Source: G963665495 sp963677785
GTDB taxonomy: Bacteria; Desulfobacterota; Desulfovibrionia; Desulfovibrionales; Desulfovibrionaceae
Assembly (NCBI GenBank): GCA_963677785.2
Contig: CAXXDH010000003.1
Span: forward strand, 3,596,001 to 3,660,000
Length of the DNA: 64,000 nt
Direction: 5' to 3'
Shown: piece after piece, positions 36,344-43,786 of the stretch
Numbering within the stretch: position 1 is the first letter of the stretch
How the letters are laid out: each line of letters begins with the position of its first letter
Notes under the pieces: model-generated
Told to the model about the DNA's origin: nothing
The model's input: the letters and a program-made list of their open reading frames with translations, nothing else
Database searches by the model: none
Made by a program: the position numbers and the translations under genes

Positions 36344-37096
36344 ATGCGTAGCAAAGAAATGCATGATTCTCTTCTTTCCAGAGCGCTCCGGGTAATCAAT
36401 GCCGCGAGCAACGCAGCCGACGGTTTGCGGTTTAGCGAGATACAGGCCTTGCTGGGCAATATCAGCCCGACCACCGTGAGCAAGATCCTCAGGGAGTTGC
36501 AGTCCGGCGGGGTGTTGGAAAAGTCCTCCGACGGGCGGTACCGGATAGGCCTGATGGTCGCCGTATGGGCGAAAAGCGCTGGGGCGCGGCGCGGCCCGCT
36601 GCAGATTATTCGCGAGCAGATGCAGCGGCTTTTCGACTCGTACGAGATCTCCGTGAATGTCTTCACCTGTTCCAATGGCAGGATGTTTTGTTTGGAAAGC
36701 CTGATGGCGGACGAAGGCCCGGCGTTATGGCCCTCGGGCAAGAGTCTGGAGCTGCAGCTGGCTGTGATCGGCGCTGTTTTTTATTACGACGACAATATGT
36801 TGCGGGATGAATCTTTTTTGTTGGCGCAATGCGAAAGGCACCGCCCGAAACTGGCACTGGAAGATGTGCTCCTGATGATTGAAGGCGCCCGGAGGGACCA
36901 TATTCAATACGATCCGGGGTTGTTTTATCCGGGGACCTACCGTCTGGCCGTATCACTGGTGAAAAAAGGCTCTGTCGCCATGGTTCTTGGCGTCGGGGTT
37001 TTGGAGGCGGTACAGAATGGAACGAATTGTGTCGAGCAGTTGCGGCAAGAACTACTGGCTGCGAAGTTACGCATAGAGACCGAATTGAATGTTTGA
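36344..37096 (+). CDS. IclR-family transcriptional regulator of the choline-sulfate block
   Basis: About 250 residues with an N-terminal winged helix (MHDSLLSRALRVINAASNAADGL, then SPTTVSKILRELQSGGVLEKSSDGRYRIG) and a C-terminal ligand-binding domain. Family members sense small organic acids or related molecules and repress or activate neighbouring genes. It is the first gene after a promoter with an inner palindrome, and betC follows 20 nt later on the same strand. Self-control and control of choline-sulfate use are therefore likely. Neither ATG 36344 nor ATG 36359 has a clear ribosome site. Confidence 0.85.
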   Translation: MRSKEMHDSLLSRALRVINAASNAADGLRFSEIQALLGNISPTTVSKILRELQSGGVLEKSSDGRYRIGLMVAVWAKSAGARRGPLQIIREQMQRLFDSYEISVNVFTCSNGRMFCLESLMADEGPALWPSGKSLELQLAVIGAVFYYDDNMLRDESFLLAQCERHRPKLALEDVLLMIEGARRDHIQYDPGLFYPGTYRLAVSLVKKGSVAMVLGVGVLEAVQNGTNCVEQLRQELLAAKLRIETELNV

Positions 37097-37116
37097 GCTC
37101 TTATAAGGACGCCGAT

Positions 37117-38643
37117 ATGTCGGAAAAAAATATTCTCATTATTCAATGCGACCAACTGGCAGCGGGCGCACTGCCCGCCTATGGCAACAAGGTGGCGCAG
37201 GTGCCGCATTTTGATTCCATTTGCGAAGATGGCGTGGTGTTTACAACAGCCTACTGTAACAGTCCGTTGTGCGCTCCCTCGCGTTTTTCCATGCTTTCCG
37301 GGCGATACGCTTCACGTATCGGCGCCTATGACAACGGAGCGGAATTTTCCGCGGACATCCCCACCTTTGCCCATTATCTGCGTCTGCATTGCTACCGGAC
37401 AAGCTTGTGCGGCAAGATGCATTTTGTGGGGGCGGACCAGCTGCATGGCTTTGAAGAGCGTTTGACCACGGACGTCTACCCCGCGGATCATGGCTGGACC
37501 CCGGACTGGACTCAACCGGAAAAGCGTTTCGACTGGTGGTATCACAATATGGACAGCGTGGTGCATGCGGGCTGCAACGAACGGGCGAACCAAATCGATT
37601 TTGACGACGACGTGGGATTTCATGCGGAGCGGCATATTTTCGACCTGGCGCGCAGCCGGGACACCCGCCCGTTTTGTTTTGTGGTCTCATTCACCAACCC
37701 GCATGATCCGTATGTCTGCCCGCGGGAATATTGGGACAGATACGACCACGAGTCCATCGACATGCCCCGTGTGGACCACATCCCCTATGAGCAGTGCGAT
37801 GCGCACAGCAGGCGTTTGCGGGACGCCTGCGCCATGGGCGCGGGACAAATGGCGCCGGAACATATCCGTAACGCCCGCCACGCCTATTATGGCCAGCTCA
37901 GTTACCTGGACGACAAAATCGGCCGGCTGCTTCAGGCGCTGGAAGCCACCGGGCTGCGAAAGGATACGGTCATCATTTTGACCGCGGACCATGGCGATAT
38001 GCTCGGCGAGCGCGGCCTGTGGTATAAAATGTCGCCCTATGAGGGGGCTTCCCGAGTGCCGCTGGTGATCAACGCGCCCGAGCAGTTTTCCCCCAGGCGA
38101 GTGGATACCCCCGTATCGCTGGTGGACCTTCTGCCCACGCTTCTGGAACTGGCGGATTTGAGAAAGGTGGACACGTCCGAACTGGACGGTTCCAGCCTGG
38201 TGCCGCTGGCGTCCGGTTTGGACAGGCAAACCCGCGCGCCGGTTATTTGCGAATATCTGGGAGAGGGCGCGGTGGCGCCGATCATCATGCTGCGGAACGA
38301 CCGCTACAAGTTCGTCCATTGTCCGGCGGATCCCGCCATGCTTTTTGATATGCAAGAGGATCCGGATGAACTGGTCAACCTGGCTGCAAATCCCGACTTT
38401 CAAGGCGTAAGGGCAATGTTCGAGGAGCTGGTTGCGGCTCATGCGAACGTGGAGGAGCTCAACGAGCGTATTCTGGCCAGCCAGCGGCGCCGCAGAATCG
38501 TTTTCGGCGCGCACATGGCCGGAAAACATACAGCGTGGGATTATCATCCGCCTTGCCATGCTTCTGAGGAGTATATGCGGAACCATCTGGATTTGAATGT
38601 CGTCGAAGCGGAAGCCCGTCTTGCCGTGGAAAAACATTACTGA
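37117..38643 (+). CDS. betC: Choline-sulfatase
   Basis: Hydrolyses choline-O-sulfate to choline and sulfate. The 508 residues fit BetC closely. The Cys-type sulfatase signature LCAPSRFSMLSGR carries Cys52, which must be oxidised to formylglycine. BetC-specific stretches are present, such as GKMHFVGADQLHGFEERLT, WWYHN and the C-terminal YMRNHLDLN. Metal-binding Asp12 in QCDQL and DHGDMLGERGLWYKM are in place. There is no signal peptide, so it acts in the cytoplasm on imported substrate. ATG 37117 has AAGGAC upstream. The maturase gene follows after 12 nt. Confidence 0.95.
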   Translation: MSEKNILIIQCDQLAAGALPAYGNKVAQVPHFDSICEDGVVFTTAYCNSPLCAPSRFSMLSGRYASRIGAYDNGAEFSADIPTFAHYLRLHCYRTSLCGKMHFVGADQLHGFEERLTTDVYPADHGWTPDWTQPEKRFDWWYHNMDSVVHAGCNERANQIDFDDDVGFHAERHIFDLARSRDTRPFCFVVSFTNPHDPYVCPREYWDRYDHESIDMPRVDHIPYEQCDAHSRRLRDACAMGAGQMAPEHIRNARHAYYGQLSYLDDKIGRLLQALEATGLRKDTVIILTADHGDMLGERGLWYKMSPYEGASRVPLVINAPEQFSPRRVDTPVSLVDLLPTLLELADLRKVDTSELDGSSLVPLASGLDRQTRAPVICEYLGEGAVAPIIMLRNDRYKFVHCPADPAMLFDMQEDPDELVNLAANPDFQGVRAMFEELVAAHANVEELNERILASQRRRRIVFGAHMAGKHTAWDYHPPCHASEEYMRNHLDLNVVEAEARLAVEKHY

Positions 38644-38655
38644 GCGGATGGTTCC

Positions 38656-39756
38656 ATGCAGTCTTTTTCCTTACTTGTTAAACCCGCCTCGGCTGATTGT
38701 AATCTGGCATGCAGCTATTGTTTCTACGCCAGGAAAAAGGAGCTGTATCCGGAGAGTTCCGCGCCGCGTATGGATGCTGCCATCCTGGATATTCTCATCC
38801 GCCGTTATATGGAAACAGCGCAACCCGTGTATTCCATGATCTGGCAGGGCGGTGAGCCCGCGTTGATGGGGCAATCCTTTTTTGAGCAGGTCATTGCAGC
38901 GCAGAAGCAGTACGCGCCGCGCGGCGCGTATATAGCCAACAGCCTGCAGACGAACGGGACGCTTGTAAATGGAAAGCTTTCGAAGTTGTTGAAAAAATAT
39001 TGCTTTTTAGTCGGATGTAGCATCGATGGCCCGGCCGTGTTGCATGACCTGCACCGTAAGGACTGCTCCGGAAGAGGGTCGCATGCGCGCGTGCTGCGCG
39101 GCGTACGTCTGCTGCGCGAACAGGGGATTTCTCCGGCAGCGCTGGTGCTGGTGTCGTCCGGCAATGTCTCGGAACCGTTGCAGGTGTATCGGTATCTGCT
39201 CGCGCAGGGATTCGACAACCTGCAGTTCATCCCCTGCGTGGAGTTCGCCCCTGAAGGCCTCTTGCAGTCTTTTTCCATCAGTGGGCAACAATGGGGGCGT
39301 TTTTTGCTCGCCGTGTTCAACGAATGGTACGCGCACAAGCAATGGAACATAATCATACGCAATTTTGAATCCATTGCGGCGCAATGCATACGCGCGCAGC
39401 CAGCTGAATGCCGTTTTTGTACCAAGTGCGATCAGTATCTGGTCATAGAATATAACGGAGATATCTACCCCTGCGATTTTTTCGTTGAGGAAAGATATAA
39501 ACTCGGAAACATACGCGAAATGACATTCGAAGAGGCGCGTAATTCATCTCGGTACAGGGAATTCTCCAACAGCAAGAGCCAGGTTCCACAGGAGTGCGCG
39601 GAATGCGAGTATCTGGCCTTGTGTCTGGGAGATTGCCTGCATTACCGCCCCATGGGAGATACAATGCGGCGTAGCGTACTTTGCGACGGATGGCGGTTGT
39701 TTTTTGACGCCACCAAAAAGAAGTTTGCAGAGTTGGCGCGTACCCTGGCCGCGTGA
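38656..39756 (+). CDS. Anaerobic sulfatase-maturating enzyme (radical SAM, SPASM)
   Basis: Oxygen-sensitive enzyme that converts the active-site Cys of sulfatases to formylglycine. The 366 residues begin with the radical SAM cluster motif CNLACSYC (Cys15, 19, 22), then GGEP in IWQGGEPALMG. The C-terminal SPASM domain has cysteines in CRFCTKCDQ, YPCDF and CAECEYLALCLGDC for two extra 4Fe-4S clusters. Asp in IYPCDFF is the position of the known catalytic base. It lies 12 nt after betC, so BetC is its probable substrate. This pairing means sulfatase activation does not need oxygen. Confidence 0.95.
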   Translation: MQSFSLLVKPASADCNLACSYCFYARKKELYPESSAPRMDAAILDILIRRYMETAQPVYSMIWQGGEPALMGQSFFEQVIAAQKQYAPRGAYIANSLQTNGTLVNGKLSKLLKKYCFLVGCSIDGPAVLHDLHRKDCSGRGSHARVLRGVRLLREQGISPAALVLVSSGNVSEPLQVYRYLLAQGFDNLQFIPCVEFAPEGLLQSFSISGQQWGRFLLAVFNEWYAHKQWNIIIRNFESIAAQCIRAQPAECRFCTKCDQYLVIEYNGDIYPCDFFVEERYKLGNIREMTFEEARNSSRYREFSNSKSQVPQECAECEYLALCLGDCLHYRPMGDTMRRSVLCDGWRLFFDATKKKFAELARTLAA

Positions 39757-39770
39757 TATCGCGTATCGGC

Positions 39771-39790
39771 CGGATTTGTGCTCAAATCCG
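39771..39790 (+). terminator. Hairpin between the maturase and binding-protein genes
   Basis: CGGATTTG and CAAATCCG form a perfect 8-bp stem with a TGCT tetraloop, 29 nt before the binding-protein start. Only a weak T-tract follows. It may protect the downstream message or partly terminate, changing the ratio of binding protein to enzymes. Confidence 0.55.
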
Positions 39791-39818
39791 CTTCAGTAAT
39801 TGTAACCAAGGAGTATTG

Positions 39819-40739
39819 ATGAAATTTTTGGTCACAGTTGTAACGGTTATGTTGACGTTGTTATCTTACAGTCCCACAGCTTTCTCCGCGGACGCCATAC
39901 GGTTCGGCGTTCCCCCCTGGCCGGGCGTTACTGTGAAAACTGAAATTGCCTGCCAGATTCTCGAGACCATAGGCTACCCGACAAAGCAATTGGCCATTGG
40001 TCCTCCCATCATCTACAAAGGAATGGTTTCCGGCGAAGTGGATGCGGCTCTGGGCGCCTGGATACCGCAGCAGAATCCCATGCTCAATCCCCTCAAGGAC
40101 AAGGGCGAAGTGGAAGTGGTGCAGACAAACCTGGATACGGCCGTAATCAGTCTCTGCGTTCCCAAGTATGTTTACGATGCGGGCGTGAAGAGTTTTGCGG
40201 ACCTGGACAAGCATGCGGACAAATTTGACCATACCATTTACAACATTGAAGTTGGTTCGGGCATGCAAAAGGAGATGGAAAACATCATCAAAAATGATGT
40301 GGCGGGCCTCAATGACTGGGAGCAGGTCAACACGACCACGCCGATCATGATGCAGGAAGTGGTCAAAAAAGTGAAAGAGAAAAAATGGGTGACCTGGGGC
40401 TGTTGGAAACCGCATTGGATGAATCTCATGCTGGAGATGGATTATCTCAAGGCGATACCAGGTACGGAAAAATTCGCCAGCGATTCCAAGGTGTATACCA
40501 TTGCCGCCGCTGATTTCAAGACCAGGCATCCCGAAGTGTATGCTTTCCTGAAGCATTTCGTGGTCACAGCGCCCATGCAGAGCAAATGGATTCTGGAATA
40601 CGGCAAAAACAAGCGGTCTGAAAAAGAAGTGGCCAAAGAATGGATTGCGGCCAACAAAGATGTCGTTGCAAAATGGCTTGACGGCATAAAGGCCGCGGAT
40701 GGTACGCCGGCCATGAAAAAAATCGAAAAGGCTTATTAG
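39819..40739 (+). CDS. Glycine betaine/choline-type ABC transporter periplasmic binding protein (OpuAC/ProX family)
   Basis: 306-residue periplasmic receptor with a cleavable signal peptide (MKFLV...SYSPTAFSA, cut near residue 24) and a perfect ribosome site (AAGGAG, 5 nt from ATG 39819). The mature start IRFGVPPWPGVTVKTEIA and internal GAWIPQQNP and WGCWKPHWMN supply aromatic residues of the kind that cage a quaternary ammonium group in this family. Given the betC neighbour, choline-O-sulfate, choline or betaine is the likely ligand. No permease or ATPase gene is in the window, so it must use one encoded elsewhere. Confidence 0.85.
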   Translation: MKFLVTVVTVMLTLLSYSPTAFSADAIRFGVPPWPGVTVKTEIACQILETIGYPTKQLAIGPPIIYKGMVSGEVDAALGAWIPQQNPMLNPLKDKGEVEVVQTNLDTAVISLCVPKYVYDAGVKSFADLDKHADKFDHTIYNIEVGSGMQKEMENIIKNDVAGLNDWEQVNTTTPIMMQEVVKKVKEKKWVTWGCWKPHWMNLMLEMDYLKAIPGTEKFASDSKVYTIAAADFKTRHPEVYAFLKHFVVTAPMQSKWILEYGKNKRSEKEVAKEWIAANKDVVAKWLDGIKAADGTPAMKKIEKAY

Positions 40740-40770
40740 CTGGACAATGCGTTATGGTGGTACATTTTTT

Positions 40771-40802
40771 CCCCGGGCCAGGTAATTTTCCCTGGCTTGG
40801 GG
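40771..40802 (+). terminator. Hairpin after the binding-protein gene
   Basis: CCCCGGGCCAGG pairs with CCTGGCTTGGGG (G-T wobbles and one mismatch) around a 7-8-nt T-rich loop, 31 nt after the stop. No clean T-run follows, so it is a possible factor-dependent or weak end of the betC operon. Confidence 0.5.
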
Positions 40803-40929
40803 ATGTTTCCAAATGTTTTTCTCCCTGTTTCCCTCGTTGACCTTCCCAGGCCCTGACTATACAAGAAAGCGAAACGTACTCTGCTCGCCGAGCGCATGCT
40901 GAAGCGCAGCTCTGGCGGCTTCTTGATGC

Positions 40930-40958
40930 TTGATTTTTTAGATATATTCTAGTATATA
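40930..40958 (+). promoter_or_regulatory. Promoter of the Csd4-like peptidase gene, with AT palindrome
   Basis: TTGATT and TATATA are separated by 17 nt. ATATATTCTAGTATATAT (40942-40959) overlaps the -10 and is palindromic except for one central pair, which makes it a possible regulator site. The ATG follows about 60 nt later. Confidence 0.6.
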
Positions 40959-41021
40959 TTTAAAGTCCGGGAAAATGTATTTCCTTTCAACTTTATACCT
41001 TAGCCAACGGTGTTTCTTCGC

Positions 41022-42458
41022 ATGAAAACTCTCGTTTTTTTACTGATTTGCATGCTGGCAACTGCCACTCCGGCTTTTGCGAAAGGGAACCTTGATTTTA
41101 CGCTGCATAAGTTGGATTCCGGAAAGCCCGGAATTACCATGCTTGTCTTTGGGGGGATACAAGGGGACGAACCCGGCGGTTTCAACGCTGCTTCGTTGCT
41201 TGTCTCCAACTACAAAATCACCAAAGGCTGCGTCTGGGTTGTCCCGAATCTGAATTTCACCAGTATCGTCCGCAACAGCCGCGGGGTTTATGGGGATCTG
41301 AATAGAAAATTTTCCGTGTTGAAGCATACGGATCCCGAATTTGAAGTTATCCGCGAGATTAAATCCATCATTCGCAGCAAAGAAGTCGACATCATCCTGA
41401 ATCTGCATGACGGCAGCGGGTATTACCGTCCCAAGTACGTCGACAAGTGGAACAATCCCCGCCGCTGGGGCCAGAGCGTGATTATCGACCAGGAAAACAT
41501 TCCGGTTGAGCGATTCGGCAATCTCGGTGAAATGGCCCGGTCCGTCGTACAGGACGTCAACCGTTACCTCATCGACAGCGAACACGTTTATCATGTGAAA
41601 GATACGCACACCAGACTGGGCGACCATGAGATGGAAAAAAGCCTGACCTATTTCGCCATCAACAGCGGAAAATCGGCTTTCGGCATTGAAGCCAGCAAAA
41701 ATTTTCCAACACGGGTTCGTTCGTACTACCACCTGCAGGCCGTGGAGAGCTTCATGGATCTGGTCGGCATCGGATACGAACGGGACTTCAAGCTGAGCGC
41801 CCAGGGCGTACAGCGGGCCATAGACAGCAATCTGGCTCTGACCTTCAACGACAGGCGCATTTTTCTGAACCTGGAAGACATCCGTTCGAGCGTGGGGTAT
41901 TTTCCTTTGAAAAAGGGCAGCCCTGTGGAATTCATTCCCAGTAATCCGTTGCTGACGGTTATCGGGGCGCCGCCCGCATACAAGGTCTATTACGGCAACC
42001 ACCATCTTACCACGCTTCAGCCGCAATTTTTCGACTACGATCTCAGCGTCGGGAAGGTCGGCATGGATATCGACGGTGTGTCCCGCTATGTCCCGCTGGG
42101 GACTTTGGTCGAGGCCGACGGCTCCTTTCGGGTCCATCCCAAAGCAGGCTGCAGGGTCAATGTCATTGGTTTTGCGAAAAAGGGCGGCGGCAGCGAAGAC
42201 GGCGTGACCATTCGCAAGGCTGATTTTCTGCCCGGCTATTCGCTGGACAAAAAGAACAGCATTTACCGGGTGGAAGTCTACAAGGGGAGCAACTTCTCCG
42301 GTATGGTTCTGGTCTGCTTTCGTGACGAATACGCCCCGTACTATACGTCTCGGGAAACATTCCTGACACAGGCCACCGAGCTTGAGCCCCGCGTATTGCT
42401 GCCTGCCCCCAAAGGCGGAGCGGCATCGTCAGTAAGCGCCGAAGGTCTCTCCAAATAA
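41022..42458 (+). CDS. Secreted M14/M99-type zinc carboxypeptidase, Csd4/Pgp1-like (peptidoglycan trimming)
   Basis: 478-residue exported protein with a signal peptide (MKTLVFLLICMLATATPAFA). The catalytic domain carries FGGIQGDEPGGF, RNSRGVYGDLNRKF and LNLHDGSGYY. Zinc ligands would be Gln47, Glu50 and His129. A Gln in place of the usual first His, and this spacing, match Helicobacter Csd4 and Campylobacter Pgp1, which trim peptidoglycan tripeptides and set helical shape. A C-terminal beta-rich region follows (about 270-460). It is transcribed from its own promoter and abuts the convergent GT4 gene with no gap. Confidence 0.82.
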   Translation: MKTLVFLLICMLATATPAFAKGNLDFTLHKLDSGKPGITMLVFGGIQGDEPGGFNAASLLVSNYKITKGCVWVVPNLNFTSIVRNSRGVYGDLNRKFSVLKHTDPEFEVIREIKSIIRSKEVDIILNLHDGSGYYRPKYVDKWNNPRRWGQSVIIDQENIPVERFGNLGEMARSVVQDVNRYLIDSEHVYHVKDTHTRLGDHEMEKSLTYFAINSGKSAFGIEASKNFPTRVRSYYHLQAVESFMDLVGIGYERDFKLSAQGVQRAIDSNLALTFNDRRIFLNLEDIRSSVGYFPLKKGSPVEFIPSNPLLTVIGAPPAYKVYYGNHHLTTLQPQFFDYDLSVGKVGMDIDGVSRYVPLGTLVEADGSFRVHPKAGCRVNVIGFAKKGGGSEDGVTIRKADFLPGYSLDKKNSIYRVEVYKGSNFSGMVLVCFRDEYAPYYTSRETFLTQATELEPRVLLPAPKGGAASSVSAEGLSK

Positions 42459-43520
42459 TCAGACCAGTCCGCGTTGGCGAATCCGTTCGAGGTAGATGGT
42501 TTCCACCTGCTGGATTTTGCGCTCCATGGTAAAATCCGCTGCCAGTTCAAGACTTCTTTTTTTCCAGTTTGTCCGTAGCGCGGCGGATGACGCCGCGGTT
42601 TGCAATGCTTCAGTCAACGCATGCCGGGCGCCCGGTTTGACGAGCAGCCCGTTGTTCGAGACGCAGTCCGCAACGCCTCCCACGTCGTTGGCAACCACGC
42701 CGAGGCCCATGCACAGGGCCTCCTGCAGCGTGTTGGGCATGCTTTCGGAAAACGAGGGCAAGACAAAGATTTCCGCCAGCTGCAGATAGTCCGCCACATG
42801 GTCCACCGGGGGCAGGAGCCGGACGCGCTCCTTAATGCCCAGTTCGGTGCAGAGAGGAGCGAATTTTTCCGGCGTAACACCGATAAGCAGCAGCGAGCCA
42901 TTGTCCGGCCCGGCCGCGGCAAAGGCCTGAAGCAGCTTTTTGGCGCCCTTGTTCGCGCTGTCGTTGGCCACGCAGCAAAACAGCGGATTGTGCTCCAGAC
43001 CGAGTTCCCGGCGTACGTCTTCCGGTGCTCTTCCGGGGGTGATCCGCTCGGCAGGGATTCCGTTATAGACGAGGTGCAGCCTTGCGGGGCTGAGCCCCAC
43101 GCTGCGCAGTACGCGCGCACAGGCGCTGGAGTTGACCATGAAACAGTCGATGCCCGGCGACCAGTAGGGCAGCGGATTGTTCGGGCGGTAGATGACTCCG
43201 CGCTGCGCCGCCACCAGCATGCCGCGCCGCCGCCAGGCAAGCCCCCACCAGGCGGCTTTTTTCACGGCCTTGTTGTGGAACGCGTGCAGTACGCAGGGCT
43301 GGTTTTGCGGCAGACAGGCGGCAACGGCCTGTTTCCAGGCGGAACGTTTTTCCGGGAGCCAGCGCCAGTTGAATTCCGGCGCAAGTTCGGGCAGTTTCGC
43401 GTCGTGGGGAACGAAAAAACAGAGCTGGTGTCCGCGTTGCTCCAGCCCCTGGGCCAGATAAAGCGCCTGGCGCGAACCGCCGCTTTTGTTGGATGACGAG
43501 GTCAGGAAAAAAATTTTCAT
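42459..43520 (-). CDS. GT4-family glycosyltransferase
   Basis: 353 residues in the GT-B fold. The N-terminal glycine-rich acceptor loop is FFLTSSSNKSGGSRQALYLA, and the central NGIPAERITPGRAPEDVRREL is typical of GT4. The C-terminal donor site has VLPSFSESMPNTLQEALCMGLGVVAND, with the EX7E-type glutamates. It probably adds a sugar to LPS core or another surface glycan. The start is ATG 43520, chosen to match the family N-terminus; upstream in-frame ATGs exist and no ribosome site is strong. It stands alone between convergent and divergent neighbours. Confidence 0.87.
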   Translation of the reverse strand: MKIFFLTSSSNKSGGSRQALYLAQGLEQRGHQLCFFVPHDAKLPELAPEFNWRWLPEKRSAWKQAVAACLPQNQPCVLHAFHNKAVKKAAWWGLAWRRRGMLVAAQRGVIYRPNNPLPYWSPGIDCFMVNSSACARVLRSVGLSPARLHLVYNGIPAERITPGRAPEDVRRELGLEHNPLFCCVANDSANKGAKKLLQAFAAAGPDNGSLLLIGVTPEKFAPLCTELGIKERVRLLPPVDHVADYLQLAEIFVLPSFSESMPNTLQEALCMGLGVVANDVGGVADCVSNNGLLVKPGARHALTEALQTAASSAALRTNWKKRSLELAADFTMERKIQQVETIYLERIRQRGLV

Positions 43521-43726
43521 GGACGTACGGACCATTTGTTGGTTCGGGGCCATGCCCCGGCATGGCTCGGTTTGTAAAAAGTATTTGCGCAGCAGGTCTT
43601 GATTATTGACGCTTTGATTATTAGTTGCGTTGGGACGGTAAAGAGGGCAGGGAAGGAGGTCAAGCGGAAAGCGCGACCGGTGTTGGCCGGGGAAAGGCGT
43701 GGCCCTGGAAAGACGCTGGACCTGTC

Positions 43727-43755
43727 TTGACGATCGTTGTATGATCGATTACTAT
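43727..43755 (+). promoter_or_regulatory. Sigma70-type promoter of ffh
   Basis: TTGACG and TACTAT with a 17-nt spacer lie about 30 nt upstream of the ffh start, and GGGAG precedes the ATG. It probably drives the ffh-rpsP-khpA-rimM transcript. Confidence 0.75.
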
Positions 43756-43786
43756 AGCTAATTTTGCTGCTTGGGAGAAAAGAGGC

